38,028 bases of DNA from positions 1 through 38,028 of the forward strand of contig CAKUJH010000032.1 of assembly GCA_934661375.1 (NCBI GenBank), in the 5' to 3' direction. This DNA comes from an uncultured Victivallales bacterium (GTDB lineage: Bacteria; Verrucomicrobiota; Lentisphaeria; Victivallales; UBA1829). The notes beneath the pieces were generated by a model. The model did no database searches. It saw only the letters and a program-made list of their open reading frames with translations, and had not been told where the DNA came from. Numbering within the stretch: position 1 is the first letter of the stretch; each line of letters starts with the position of its first letter. Of the stretch, positions 7,548 through 16,022 are shown piece by piece. The translations under genes were made by a program, and so were the position numbers.

Positions 7548-9128
7548 TCAAAGAAAATCGGGATGCCGCAGAACCCTGCCGTATCCCGGAGAAGACACCG
7601 TGCCGGTCATGCCGTCATAGGCGGAATGTCCGGCGACATACACCCGGACAATGCCGGATGCGAGAGTATGCGGATGCTGAAAATCGGCAGCAGAGCTCAG
7701 TTTTTCCTCGTCGAAAACCACCAGATCCGCCATTGCACCCGGCACAATCGCCCCGCGGTTCCGCAAACGGAAAATCTGCGCCGGCAATGCGGTCAGACGC
7801 GGAATAATCCGTTCCATGGGCAACCCCTGTGTACGCAGTTCCGCAATAAACCGGGGAAATGAACCGAAGCCGCGCGGATGAGACGTTCCCAGGGACACAT
7901 CCTGCGGCCGCGCAGTCTCATCCGTACCGCAACAGACCCAGTCCTGCGCCAGAATCCGTTTCAAATTCTCTTCCGACATCCCGCCGAAAGCCGCCATTGT
8001 GCCGGGCGCATCCTCCCGCAGGATTTTCACCGTCAGTTCCGCCGGAGTGCATCCGCGCAGCTCCGCGGCTTCCTTCACTGAATGTCCGCACAGCCCTTCC
8101 GCCGACGGCGCATTGGAACAGCTCAGAATCACCCGTGACCAGTCCCGTCCGGAAACAGACAGCATTTCCTGCGCCTTCCGGAAAGTGTCTTCTTCCAGAA
8201 GGGCATCCCGAATCGCCCGGTCGGTCATGACATCAAACGGAGATTCCAGCACAATGCTCAGACTGGTCTGGGAATATGTATACGGATAACGGTCCGCATG
8301 AATGCACTGTCCTGCCGCACGGGCGCGGTTGATGCGCTCCAGCACGGAATCAAGTTTATGCCAGTTGCGCGGCAATGCGGTTTTCAGATGACTCAACTGA
8401 AGTGCTGCGCCGGACATGCGGGACAGCCGGATCGCCTCCTCCAGGGCTTCTTCCAGACGATCTCCTTCATTGCGCAGATGAGTGGCATACGGACGCCCCG
8501 AATGCGCTGTTGTTTCCAGCAGAGCGAGCAGTTCGGCTTCTGCGGAAAAACATCCCGGCACATACAGCAGACCGGTGGAGAATCCGGCAGCCCCCTGCTC
8601 CAGACATTTTTTCAACAGACCGCACATCGCGGCAAGTTCTTCCGGCGCAGGAGTTTTCCGATCATAGCCAAGCACCGCTGCACGCAAGGTATTATGTCCG
8701 CACAGACAAGCCAGATTGATCGCCGGACGCCGCAAATCCAGAGCATCGGCATACCCGCGGAAATCTGTCCAGTCCGGGTTCAGACCGTAACAGGCATATA
8801 AGATCCGGAGATGTTCCCGCACTTCCCCGCAGGTTACGGGAAAAGCGGACAAACCGCAATTCCCGGCGATTTCAGTGGTAATTCCCTGGGATATTTTGCC
8901 GAAGGCCTCCGGCGCGGCAAACAGCGAAGCATCGGAATGTCCGTGGGCATCAATCCAGCCGGGCGATACACTGCATCCGGAAAAATTTTCCTGCTTCACG
9001 CCGGGGAAAACAACCGTGCCGTGCCGGACAATCTGCCGGATACGGTCATCTTCCAGCAGCAGATCGACGGAATACGGCGGATTGCCCAGACCGTCATACA
9101 GCAGGACATCGGCAAGCAGAGTCTTCAT
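7548..9128 (-). CDS. N-acyl-D-amino-acid deacylase (D-aminoacylase)
   Basis: A 526-residue amidohydrolase. The metal-binding motif DAHGHSD (His62 and His64) follows the N-terminal beta-sandwich strand; AGNCGLSAFP supplies the metal-bridging cysteine typical of D-aminoacylases, and THLRNE, LSHLKTA and CCGTDE supply the further His and Asp ligands in the expected order. The C-terminal block GAIVPGAMADLVVFDEEKL is the standard amidohydrolase end. These enzymes release D-amino acids from N-acyl derivatives; related enzymes act on dipeptides. No signal peptide. The start overlaps the stop of the preceding secreted protein gene by four bases (ATGA), so the two are translationally coupled at the end of the rpmF-plsX-fabH operon, which is an unusual place for this enzyme. 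Confidence 0.88.
   Translation of the reverse strand: MKTLLADVLLYDGLGNPPYSVDLLLEDDRIRQIVRHGTVVFPGVKQENFSGCSVSPGWIDAHGHSDASLFAAPEAFGKISQGITTEIAGNCGLSAFPVTCGEVREHLRILYACYGLNPDWTDFRGYADALDLRRPAINLACLCGHNTLRAAVLGYDRKTPAPEELAAMCGLLKKCLEQGAAGFSTGLLYVPGCFSAEAELLALLETTAHSGRPYATHLRNEGDRLEEALEEAIRLSRMSGAALQLSHLKTALPRNWHKLDSVLERINRARAAGQCIHADRYPYTYSQTSLSIVLESPFDVMTDRAIRDALLEEDTFRKAQEMLSVSGRDWSRVILSCSNAPSAEGLCGHSVKEAAELRGCTPAELTVKILREDAPGTMAAFGGMSEENLKRILAQDWVCCGTDETARPQDVSLGTSHPRGFGSFPRFIAELRTQGLPMERIIPRLTALPAQIFRLRNRGAIVPGAMADLVVFDEEKLSSAADFQHPHTLASGIVRVYVAGHSAYDGMTGTVSSPGYGRVLRHPDFL
7549..7588 (-). terminator. Possible terminator inside the end of the D-aminoacylase gene
   Basis: On the minus strand CGGGATACGGCAG and CTGCGGCATCCCG pair (two mismatches) around GGTT and are followed by ATTTTCTTTG, which includes the stop codon of the gene. 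A terminator overlapping the last codons is plausible but the T tract is interrupted. Confidence 0.4.
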
Positions 9129-9601
9129 TTTGATTGACCGGTGCGTTTCTGAATCTCTTTCCCGGCTTCTTCCCGCAATTCATTACTTATATCATCCAGT
9201 TCTTTCTGGAGTTCCGCCGCTTCTCTGGAAATTTCATCGGATGCCGTATTGACCGAATCCCGGACCGTTTCCTTTCCCTGCTGCATCAGGTCATTTTTGA
9301 TTTCAGAAGTTTTCTTCCCGAATTCTTCTTTCTTGATCTGTACCCGCGCCTTGATGTCGCGTTTTTTCGACGGCAGAGTATCGGTAACGGAGGAACATGC
9401 CAGCCGGAAATATTCACCGGACTTCGACCAGGAATAGGTGATTTTGAACCAGATCCGGCTCACCAGAGAGTCAACCCCGGCACCGGATTCCTGAAAATAA
9501 TGAGGCGGAACAGGCCGTGCGGCATTCTCCGTGTCGGCGGCATAAAGTTCGCCTGCGGTCAGAAACCAGCAGCAAAGCAGCGGAAAAATTTTTCGGAGCA
9601 T
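9125..9601 (-). CDS. Small secreted coiled-coil protein of unknown function
   Basis: A 158-residue protein I do not recognise. Residues 1-22 form a signal peptide (MLRKIFPLLCCWFLTAGELYA with an AxA-like end, YAAD). A short middle region (SRIWFKITYSWSKSGEYFRL) is followed from about residue 75 by a highly charged helical stretch rich in Lys and Glu with heptad-like spacing, predicted coiled coil, to the C-terminus. A GTG at 9607 overlaps the GGAGG ribosome site, so the ATG at 9601, five bases after it, is used. It sits 16 bases after fabH and overlaps the D-aminoacylase start, so it is cotranscribed with both. Periplasmic location is inferred. Confidence 0.7.
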   Translation of the reverse strand: MLRKIFPLLCCWFLTAGELYAADTENAARPVPPHYFQESGAGVDSLVSRIWFKITYSWSKSGEYFRLACSSVTDTLPSKKRDIKARVQIKKEEFGKKTSEIKNDLMQQGKETVRDSVNTASDEISREAAELQKELDDISNELREEAGKEIQKRTGQSK

Positions 9602-9617
9602 GTCCACCTCCGTTTTT

Positions 9618-10610
9618 TTACCAGCGGATCAGCATGGCTCCCCAGGTCAGACCGCCGCCGAACGCCGTAGTCAGAATATAATCGCCGTGTTTCAGTTTTC
9701 CCGCCCGGCAAAGTTCATCCAGGCAGATTCCAATGGATGCCGCCGAGGTATTGCCATAGCGCTCGATGTTGACGTAAACCCGGTCCACCGGCAAATCCAG
9801 CCGCTGAGCCGCCGCCGAAATGATACGCATATTCGCCTGATGCGGAATCACCCATGCCACTTCTTCCGGCTTGACTCCGGATGCCGACAGCACCGTTTTA
9901 CAGGAATCGACCAGACCGCCGACCGCCAGCTTGAACACCTCTTTGCCTGCCATTTTGATGAAGTGAAGATGCTGATCCACCGTTTCATGAGACGCCGGAG
10001 CCACAGACCCGCCGCCGGGCAGTTTCAGCAGATCGGCATAATTGCCGTTCGCACCGATTTTGGATTCCACAACAAAATCCGGATCATTGTCTTCCGGATT
10101 GTTTTCCAGCACAACCGCACTGGCGCCATCACCGAACAGAACACAGGTTGTCCGATCCGTCCAGTCCACGATGGAAGAAAGTTTGTCCGCCCCCAGAACC
10201 AGGGCATAGCGGTATTTGCGCGGAAACGCCTTCAGCAGAGAGTAGGCAACTTCCAGCGAGTAAATCAAGCCGGTACAGGCGGCAACCAGATCGTAACAGG
10301 CGGCATTGACCGCACCGATTTTTTTCTGGAGAATACATGCAGTACTGGGGAAAACCATGTCCGGAGTCGCGGTTGCAATGGAAATGAGATCCAGCTGTTC
10401 CGGTTTGATACCCGCCATATCCAGCGCACGGCGCGCCGCCTGCTCCGCAAGATCGGAAGTGCAGACCCCTTTGTCGGCGATATGGCGTTCCCGGATCCCT
10501 GTCCGGGTGGTGATCCATTCGTCGGAAGTATCGACCATGGCTTCAAGATCTTTATTGGTTACGACTTTCTCCGGAACAAATGATCCGGTCCCGATGATCT
10601 TGATAGACAT
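9618..10610 (-). CDS. fabH: 3-oxoacyl-ACP synthase III
   Basis: A 330-residue FabH, the cytoplasmic enzyme that condenses acetyl-CoA with malonyl-ACP to start fatty-acid chains. The catalytic triad is complete: Cys112 in VAACTGLIYS, His257 in VIPHQANMRI and Asn287 in YGNTSAASI. The N-terminus IKIIGTGSFVPEKVVTN and the DEWITTRTGIRER block are standard for the family. It follows plsX by 54 bases, in the usual rpmF-plsX-fabH order, but the fabD that normally comes next is replaced by two unrelated genes. Confidence 0.97.
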   Translation of the reverse strand: MSIKIIGTGSFVPEKVVTNKDLEAMVDTSDEWITTRTGIRERHIADKGVCTSDLAEQAARRALDMAGIKPEQLDLISIATATPDMVFPSTACILQKKIGAVNAACYDLVAACTGLIYSLEVAYSLLKAFPRKYRYALVLGADKLSSIVDWTDRTTCVLFGDGASAVVLENNPEDNDPDFVVESKIGANGNYADLLKLPGGGSVAPASHETVDQHLHFIKMAGKEVFKLAVGGLVDSCKTVLSASGVKPEEVAWVIPHQANMRIISAAAQRLDLPVDRVYVNIERYGNTSAASIGICLDELCRAGKLKHGDYILTTAFGGGLTWGAMLIRW

Positions 10611-10664
10611 AACTTCATACTCCGACTATTAAAAATTTTTATTCAAATCCGGCCGAAACCGGTT

Positions 10665-11711
10665 TCAGGAATGCAGATAGGCAGCGAAAGCAGCTTTTTC
10701 GACACCGCATTCATAAATTCTGCTGCTGACAACCTCCGGCACTTTCTGTTCAACAAAGGTATGGGCAACCCGGATGGCATTTTTGATAGCCTTGGGGGAA
10801 GACACACCATGTCCGATGATGCACACGCCGTTCAGACCGATCAGCGGCGCACCGCCGTATTCCTCGAAATCGCCGTGTTTTTTCAGTTCGGCAAAAGCTT
10901 CCTTCGCCAGCAGAGCCCCGGCTTTCCGGACAGCATTGCGGGTGAACGCCTCTTTCAGCCACTGAACCGTTGCCTTGGCAAGGCTTTCACTGGATTTCAG
11001 CACGGTATTTCCGACAAAACCGTCACAAATCACGACATCGCAATCTCCGGTGAACGTATCATGACCTTCCACATTGCCGATGAAATTGATCGGCATTTTG
11101 GAAAGGATCTTGAACGCTTCCTTCGTGAGATCATTGCCTTTGCAGTCTTCACCGCCGACGGAAAGAAGCCCGATGGTCGGGTTTTCACGTCCCAGTGCGA
11201 CTTTGGCATACATTTCACCCATTACAGCGAATTGAGCGAGATTCATCGGATTGCAGTCGGTGTTCGCTCCGGCGTCCGCCAGAATCCAGTTGCCTTTTCC
11301 GCCGGCACGGGGCATCACCGTGGCGATGCACGGCCGGTCCACACCTTTCGCCATACGCATTTTGACCGTGGACGCCGCCACAGCGGCACCCGTATGTCCG
11401 GCAGAAACCACTCCGGCGGCTCTGCCTTCCGCCACCAGTCCGGCGCAGACTGTGATGGAGGAATTTTTCTTGGACCGGATGGATGCAGTGGACAGATCAG
11501 CCATTTCAACCACCGTCTCGGCATGAACGAATTCCAGCCGGGGAGAAGGTTTCAAGCCGTATTTTTCGATATAGTACGAGAGCTTTTCCAGATGCCCGAC
11601 CAGAACGATTTCGATATTTTTATCTCTATCTTCCTGAAGGAGTTCCGAAACAGCCTGCATCACTACACCGGGGGCATAATCGCCGCCCATCGCGTCCACC
11701 GCTATTTTCAT
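10665..11711 (-). CDS. plsX: Phosphate acyltransferase PlsX
   Basis: A 348-residue PlsX, which converts acyl-ACP to acyl phosphate for phospholipid synthesis at the membrane surface. The N-terminal KIAVDAMGGDYAPGVVMQA is diagnostic; further conserved blocks are SAGHTGAAVAAS, LADAGANTDCNP and CDGFVGNTVLKSSE. Length is normal. It begins 20 bases after the rpmF stop, in the classic rpmF-plsX-fabH operon. A PlsY partner is not in the window. Confidence 0.97.
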   Translation of the reverse strand: MKIAVDAMGGDYAPGVVMQAVSELLQEDRDKNIEIVLVGHLEKLSYYIEKYGLKPSPRLEFVHAETVVEMADLSTASIRSKKNSSITVCAGLVAEGRAAGVVSAGHTGAAVAASTVKMRMAKGVDRPCIATVMPRAGGKGNWILADAGANTDCNPMNLAQFAVMGEMYAKVALGRENPTIGLLSVGGEDCKGNDLTKEAFKILSKMPINFIGNVEGHDTFTGDCDVVICDGFVGNTVLKSSESLAKATVQWLKEAFTRNAVRKAGALLAKEAFAELKKHGDFEEYGGAPLIGLNGVCIIGHGVSSPKAIKNAIRVAHTFVEQKVPEVVSSRIYECGVEKAAFAAYLHS

Positions 11712-11731
11712 CGGTCAAATCCGTCCAGATA

Positions 11732-11908
11732 TTATTCCGCAGAAAGAATCTGTTTGCCTTTATAGGTTCCGCAATGTTTGCAGACTGTGTGAGGGGCAGC
11801 CGGTTCGCCGCAGTTGGTGCAGAACGTTGCCTGCACGCCTTCGTAGCGGTTGTGAGCCTGACGCTGACGTCTTTTCATTTTCGAAACTTTTCTCTTCGGC
11901 ATTGCCAT
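11732..11908 (-). CDS. rpmF: 50S ribosomal protein L32
   Basis: A 58-residue gene read directly from the minus strand: it begins MAMPKRKVSKMKRRQRQAHN, the usual basic L32 N-terminus, and contains CTNCGEP and CKHCGTYKG, two CxxC pairs that form the zinc ribbon of the zinc-binding (C+) form of L32. It ends with TAA at 11732-11734. AAGGAG lies eight bases before the ATG at 11908; a second ATG two codons later is also possible. It is the first gene of the rpmF-plsX-fabH operon, linking ribosome synthesis to lipid synthesis as in many bacteria. Confidence 0.95.
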   Translation of the reverse strand: MAMPKRKVSKMKRRQRQAHNRYEGVQATFCTNCGEPAAPHTVCKHCGTYKGKQILSAE

Positions 11909-11962
11909 GGTAGTATCTCCTTATTTTAAGTTGCATGTTATTATGCCGTATATAAACCATAT

Positions 11963-11991
11963 AATATAACTGCTGTCATCTGTTTTTTCAA
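11963..11991 (-). promoter_or_regulatory. Predicted promoter of the rpmF-plsX-fabH operon
   Basis: On the minus strand TTGAAA (11986-11991) and TATATT (11963-11968) are separated by 17 bases, 55 bases upstream of the rpmF start. The sequence from 11992 to the tRNA promoter is AT-rich and shows nothing else I can support. Confidence 0.6.
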
Positions 11992-12095
11992 ATCGTCTTT
12001 TGAAAAAAAACAGCAAGAATATCACAACGCAGAAAAAATATTACGATCCTGGTATTGCTGAAACAACAATTTTCAATATTTTTTCAATTTCCCGC

Positions 12096-12123
12096 TTGCA
12101 TTCTGACAAAATGGAGATATATT
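12096..12123 (+). promoter_or_regulatory. Predicted promoter of tRNA-Met
   Basis: TTGCAT (12096-12101) and TATATT (12118-12123) with a 16-base spacer lie 20 bases before the tRNA, a suitable distance for a short leader. Confidence 0.6.
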
Positions 12124-12142
12124 CCTTCCCATACCAAATTAT

Positions 12143-12215
12143 GGCGGCTTAGCTCAGTCGGTAGAGCGATGGAATCATAATCCACAGGTCACTGGTTCGA
12201 ACCCGGTAGCCGCCA
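12143..12215 (+). tRNA. tRNA-Met (anticodon CAT)
   Basis: A 73-base cloverleaf. The acceptor stem GGCGGCT pairs perfectly with AGCCGCC; the D stem is GCTC/GAGC; the anticodon stem is ATGGA/TCCAC with loop ATCATAA, giving CAT; the T arm ACTGG-TTCGAAC-CCGGT closes with one T-G pair. Fully paired position 1-72 excludes the initiator. The GGAATCATAATCC stem-loop is that of elongator Met, though a lysidine-modified tRNA-Ile2 with the same CAT cannot be excluded. The outermost anticodon-stem pair is an A-C mismatch. CCA is not encoded. A T-rich tract directly after it likely terminates transcription. Confidence 0.93.
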
Positions 12216-12248
12216 ATTCTTTTTTCTTCTTTTATTTCTTTCCTGTAT

Positions 12249-13049
12249 TTAATGACAATTGCGGTATTGTTCCGGTGTCATGCCTGTTTTCCGGCGGAAC
12301 ACCCGGCAGAAATAATTGCTTCGCGTAAAACCGGAAAGCTGTGCGATTTCCGCAACCGGCAGCAGCGAAGAACGCAGCAGCTGAACCGCATTGTCCAGAC
12401 GGCACTGATTCAGATATTCCAGCGGCGTACAGTTCATTTTTTCCCGAAACAGCCGCAGCAGAGTGGTCCGGTGCAGATGCATCCGGTCTGCCAGTTCGTC
12501 CACATTGAAAGCGGAATCCGAATAATTCATGCGGATCAGCGCGGTACATTGCCGGAGAAACTGTTCCTGCCGGCTGTGTTCAGGCTCCGGACCCGGCAGC
12601 AGAGCGATCAGTTCAGTGTAAAATGAAATCATGCGCCGGAACGCACCGTCTGAACCGTCGATCAGACCGCGCGAAATGGAATTATACAGACTCACTGGAC
12701 AATCTCCCGTGGACAACGCACCGTCCGGGTACGCATACGACAGCATGAAATCCGCCGCGCGGGGACCGTCAAACGTGGTCCAGTAAATAACAGCTCCGCC
12801 GGACGAAAGCACTTTCTTGGAACGGTGTTCTCCGGGCAGTTTGAATATGCTCTCCCCCGCGGAAAGCCGGATCATGCGCCCTTTCTGCTCAATTTCGCAG
12901 ATTCCGGAAGCCACCGTGCAGATTTCCACGGCGTCAATGCCCGCCATGTCTTCCATCAGACCGCTGGAGTACTGGTTGATTCCGCAGGAACGCGCCAGGA
13001 ACGGCAGGCTGATTTCCGGGTTACGGCTGCGCAGAACCAGTTTGAACAT
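12249..13049 (-). CDS. AraC-family transcriptional regulator
   Basis: A 266-residue regulator. The N-terminal 150 residues resemble a cupin-type sugar-sensing domain (EICTVASGICEIEQKGRMIRL region). The last 100 residues are the double helix-turn-helix of AraC/XylS: FNVDELADRMHLHRTTLLRLFREKMNCTPLEYLNQCR, then VAEIAQLSGFTRSNYFCRVFRRKTGMTPEQYR, which carries the family signature. It is divergent from the GH2 gene, with 143 bases between the starts, and likely activates it. The ribosome site GGAGG lies ten bases before the ATG. A TATAAT (13073-13078 on this strand) is a possible -10 box. Confidence 0.93.
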   Translation of the reverse strand: MFKLVLRSRNPEISLPFLARSCGINQYSSGLMEDMAGIDAVEICTVASGICEIEQKGRMIRLSAGESIFKLPGEHRSKKVLSSGGAVIYWTTFDGPRAADFMLSYAYPDGALSTGDCPVSLYNSISRGLIDGSDGAFRRMISFYTELIALLPGPEPEHSRQEQFLRQCTALIRMNYSDSAFNVDELADRMHLHRTTLLRLFREKMNCTPLEYLNQCRLDNAVQLLRSSLLPVAEIAQLSGFTRSNYFCRVFRRKTGMTPEQYRNCH

Positions 13050-13100
13050 TTTCTCATGACCTCCTGCATCCGGATTATACTTTACGCATCATAAATATTA

Positions 13101-13129
13101 TTGAATTTCAGCTGCACATGCAATATAGT
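13101..13129 (+). promoter_or_regulatory. Predicted promoter of the GH2 gene
   Basis: TTGAAT (13101-13106) and TATAGT (13124-13129) with a 17-base spacer lie about 60 bases upstream of the GH2 start, in the shared region with the araC-type gene. The weak -35 suits a promoter that needs an activator. Confidence 0.5.
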
Positions 13130-13192
13130 ACAGATACGGAATTTTTTCAAGCACATATTTTATCATCCATTGCAATCAGGAGAACAACCGTC

Positions 13193-14851
13193 ATGCAGGA
13201 ATTGAATCTGAACGGCATCTGGGAATTCGGCTTTTTCGAGAAAAAATATCTGGAAGACATCCCGGCAGCAGCCGGTGAACTGTCCGGACAGATGAGCGTG
13301 CCTGGCTGTTTCGACGCGCTGCCGGATCATTACTGCAAACGCGGCTGTGCGGTCTACCGCCGGACATTCCGGCTGGAACAGGATCAGACTGCCGTCTGGC
13401 TGCGGATTGAAGGCATGGGGCTGCGCTGCCGGGCGTTTCTGGACGGGCGTGAGACCGGGTTCAGCGCGCTGCCGTACTCCACGCTGGAATTTGCCGCCGG
13501 ACCGCTCGGTGCGGGTCTGCATACACTGGAAATTCAGGTGGACAACAATTTTGATCCGCAGAAAATGAAGCTGTTTCTGCCTTATTATGATTTTTATGCG
13601 TTCGGCGGACTGTATCATGGAGTTTCTCTGCGGTTCAGTTCCGTGGAAAATGCACTCGACCGTGTGCTGGTCCGTACCGAAGATTACCGTTCGGGAAAGC
13701 TGTCGCTGGAATTTGTCTTCAAAAAAGAAACTCCGGCGGAAAAAACCGTGAGCCTGTCCATCAATGAGGAACACCCGCAGACATATATTATAAGGAACGG
13801 GAAACTGACCCTGGAACGTCCGGATCTGGCTCTGTGGTCTCCGGAATCCCCTGCCCTGCATCATCTCCGCGCGGAATGCGACGGCTGCGTTCAGGAGGAA
13901 ACGTTCGGAATCCGAGAAATCCGAACCGATGGCACACGCATTCTGCTGAACGGGCAGCCGGTTTATCTGAAAGGTTTCAACCGGCATGAATCCCATCCGG
14001 GATGCGGCGCGGCAACCGGATTGCAGGAAATGCTGGAAGATCTGCAGCATCTGCGCAGCCTGAACGCCAATTTCATCCGGGGCTGTCATTATCCGCAGAC
14101 CCGCGAGTTTCTGGATCTCTGCGACCGGATGGGAATCCTGGTCTGGGAGGAAAGTCTCGGCTGGGGCAACCTGCCGGAACAAATGAACGATCCGGAATTC
14201 ATCGCTTTACAGAAAGAGCAGACCCGCCTGATGGTACGGAACAGTTTCAATCATCCCTGCGTCATCATTTTCGCTTTTCTGAACGAAAATTATTCCGGGA
14301 CCGATGCCGGCGTGGCGCTCTGTCTGGAACTGGCGGACACCATCCGGGCGGAAAATTCCGGACGTCCGGTTACCTTTGCATGCAGTCACAACGCCGTTGA
14401 CCGCGCCTGTGAGTTCATGGACATTGTTTCATTCAACACATATCCGGGCTGGATTTCCGAGCATTCGGAACTGGATCCGATGGAGGAAATCAGACCGGAT
14501 CTGAAAAAAATCCTGAAACGCTTCCGTTCCCTTTACGGGAATGACAAACCGATCATAGTCAGTGAGATGGGCTGCTGCGGACTGTACGGACAGCATGATC
14601 CCGCCGGCGCGCAGTGGTCGGAGGAATTCCAGGCGGAATATCTGCGGAATGTCATTGACGCCGTATTCGAATCGCCAGACATCACGGGGTTGACGCTCTG
14701 GCAGTTCAACGATGCGAAGTCCTATCATCGGAACGGCAGTGTGATCCGGGTCAAACCGCTGGCGCAGAATCTGGCGGGAGTTTTCGACATATACCGCCGT
14801 CCCAAACTGGCGGCTGCCGCTGTTGCGGAAAAATTCGCGAAAAAACGCTGA
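13193..14851 (+). CDS. Glycoside hydrolase family 2 protein (beta-glucuronidase/beta-galactosidase type)
   Basis: A 552-residue GH2 enzyme with the three expected domains: a jelly-roll sugar-binding domain opening with LNLNGIWEFGFFEK, an immunoglobulin-like domain around residues 160-260, and a TIM barrel from about 270. The barrel begins IRTDGTRILLNGQPVYLKGFNRHE, the usual GH2 signature. The acid/base Glu is in FAFLNENYSG (about residue 365) and the nucleophile Glu in IIVSEMGCCG (about 458). The shape is closest to beta-glucuronidases, but substrate cannot be fixed by eye. No signal peptide, so it probably acts in the cytoplasm on imported oligosaccharides. An upstream in-frame ATG at 13118 has no ribosome site; the ATG at 13193 has AGGAG ten bases before it. 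Confidence 0.88.
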   Translation: MQELNLNGIWEFGFFEKKYLEDIPAAAGELSGQMSVPGCFDALPDHYCKRGCAVYRRTFRLEQDQTAVWLRIEGMGLRCRAFLDGRETGFSALPYSTLEFAAGPLGAGLHTLEIQVDNNFDPQKMKLFLPYYDFYAFGGLYHGVSLRFSSVENALDRVLVRTEDYRSGKLSLEFVFKKETPAEKTVSLSINEEHPQTYIIRNGKLTLERPDLALWSPESPALHHLRAECDGCVQEETFGIREIRTDGTRILLNGQPVYLKGFNRHESHPGCGAATGLQEMLEDLQHLRSLNANFIRGCHYPQTREFLDLCDRMGILVWEESLGWGNLPEQMNDPEFIALQKEQTRLMVRNSFNHPCVIIFAFLNENYSGTDAGVALCLELADTIRAENSGRPVTFACSHNAVDRACEFMDIVSFNTYPGWISEHSELDPMEEIRPDLKKILKRFRSLYGNDKPIIVSEMGCCGLYGQHDPAGAQWSEEFQAEYLRNVIDAVFESPDITGLTLWQFNDAKSYHRNGSVIRVKPLAQNLAGVFDIYRRPKLAAAAVAEKFAKKR

Positions 14852-14897
14852 ACGGAAAGATTGCCGTCGACCGTATTTCCTGCGGAACAGACATCCG

Positions 14898-14934
14898 CTC
14901 CGGAGTTTGCAAAATCACTCCGGAGTGTTATATT
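14898..14934 (+). promoter_or_regulatory. Promoter of the first GntR-type regulator with two operator-like repeats
   Basis: TTGCAA (14907-14912) and TATATT (14929-14934) are separated by 16 bases. The 9-base word CTCCGGAGT occurs twice, at 14898-14906 directly before the -35 box and at 14918-14926 inside the spacer, 20 bases apart centre to centre. Its core CTCCGGAG is a perfect palindrome. Two sites on the same helix face around the -35 box is a typical repressor layout and suggests autoregulation. Confidence 0.6.
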
Positions 14935-14983
14935 ACAGACCGACGTCAACAGACATTGCCGCAAAAAACAAGAGGTATCAGGA

Positions 14984-16018
14984 ATGTATCCGCCGAAAGT
15001 CCAGACCATCACCTGCCGGATTGAGCAGCGCATCCGCCGCGGCTTCTACCGCGACCTGCTGCCGGTCAATGACATTCTTCAGAATGAATTTCATGCGGCA
15101 CGGCAGACAATTACCCGCGCCCTGCGTCCGCTGTTTGCCTCCGGTCTGCTGGAATGCAAATCTCCCCGCTGCGGAATCCGGATCCGCCGGGAGAAACTGA
15201 ACTACGGAACCATCGCCATCGTATCCGGAGAAGACATGATCCGGGAGGAAAAGAATCTGGTCAAGGAAATCACCCGCGATTATTTCGGCGTCAAAGTGTT
15301 TCTGCCGTCGGATTCCGAAAAATTCCGGATTGAGGATGCCGGTCAATACTGCGGTATTCTGTTTCTCAACAGCGCCTTGTCCAGAGAAACCGCAGAACGT
15401 CTGCAGCAGATGCGTCTGCCATTTGCCGCCTGCAACCGGATCAGTTTTCCGCCGGGCGTAAGTTATATTGACCACGACCAGGAAAAGCATGTCCGCATAC
15501 TGTTGAATGATTTGCTGAAACTGGGATACCGCCGGATCGGATTTTTTTATTCCAGTCCGCTGCAGGGATATAACGAACTGGCAATGAAAATTATCCGTAA
15601 AGTAAAACGGGAATGCGGATTACCGGTTGAAGTCTATGACCGGTTTGCCGCCGCACGGAACAAACCGGCGGACGAGGAGCTGAAAAAATTCCTGCAGATC
15701 TGTGTGAAAGGAAAGAATTTTCCGGAAATTCTGATTGCGAAACGGAATTTTGCCCCCATCATACTGCAATGGCAGAAACAGTCCGGAATCAATCTGCCGG
15801 AAAATTTCCGTTTTCTGTTCCATCGGGGCAGAAATGAACGGATTTCCACTTTTCCCTGGGTTTTCACTTTTTATTTTTCTTCGCCGAACTGGAGATTGTG
15901 GCTCTGCGGTTATGAGCTGCTGCGCGAACGGATGCTCTTTCCGGACAGCCGTCCCGTAACCCGGCTTCAGACCAATCATCTGGTATTGGACCGGCCAATA
16001 CCTTCTGCACTGAATTAA
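14984..16018 (+). CDS. GntR-type regulator with LacI-like sensor domain (cassette A)
   Basis: A 344-residue regulator. Residues 5-70 form a GntR winged helix: RIEQRIRRGFYRDLLPVND, then EFHAARQTITRALRPLFASG, where the recognition helix is followed by the wing LLECKSPRCGIRI. The rest resembles the periplasmic-binding-like sensor of LacI proteins, with YIDHDQEKHVRILLNDLL and LGYRRIGFFYSS matching the LacI pattern (D...G...A...L...GHRRIG). This mixture occurs in a group of GntR regulators controlling carbohydrate genes. The start at 14984 has AGAGG eight bases upstream; an earlier in-frame ATG at 14861 would run through the promoter. It precedes a pseudopilin and a DUF4838 protein, its likely targets. 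Confidence 0.8.
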   Translation: MYPPKVQTITCRIEQRIRRGFYRDLLPVNDILQNEFHAARQTITRALRPLFASGLLECKSPRCGIRIRREKLNYGTIAIVSGEDMIREEKNLVKEITRDYFGVKVFLPSDSEKFRIEDAGQYCGILFLNSALSRETAERLQQMRLPFAACNRISFPPGVSYIDHDQEKHVRILLNDLLKLGYRRIGFFYSSPLQGYNELAMKIIRKVKRECGLPVEVYDRFAAARNKPADEELKKFLQICVKGKNFPEILIAKRNFAPIILQWQKQSGINLPENFRFLFHRGRNERISTFPWVFTFYFSSPNWRLWLCGYELLRERMLFPDSRPVTRLQTNHLVLDRPIPSALN

Positions 16019-16022
16019 TTTT

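Noticed and set aside
10628..10664. Small hairpin between plsX and fabH (CCGG arms)
   Set aside because: The four-pair GC core with a bulge is too weak to call a terminator between two genes normally cotranscribed.
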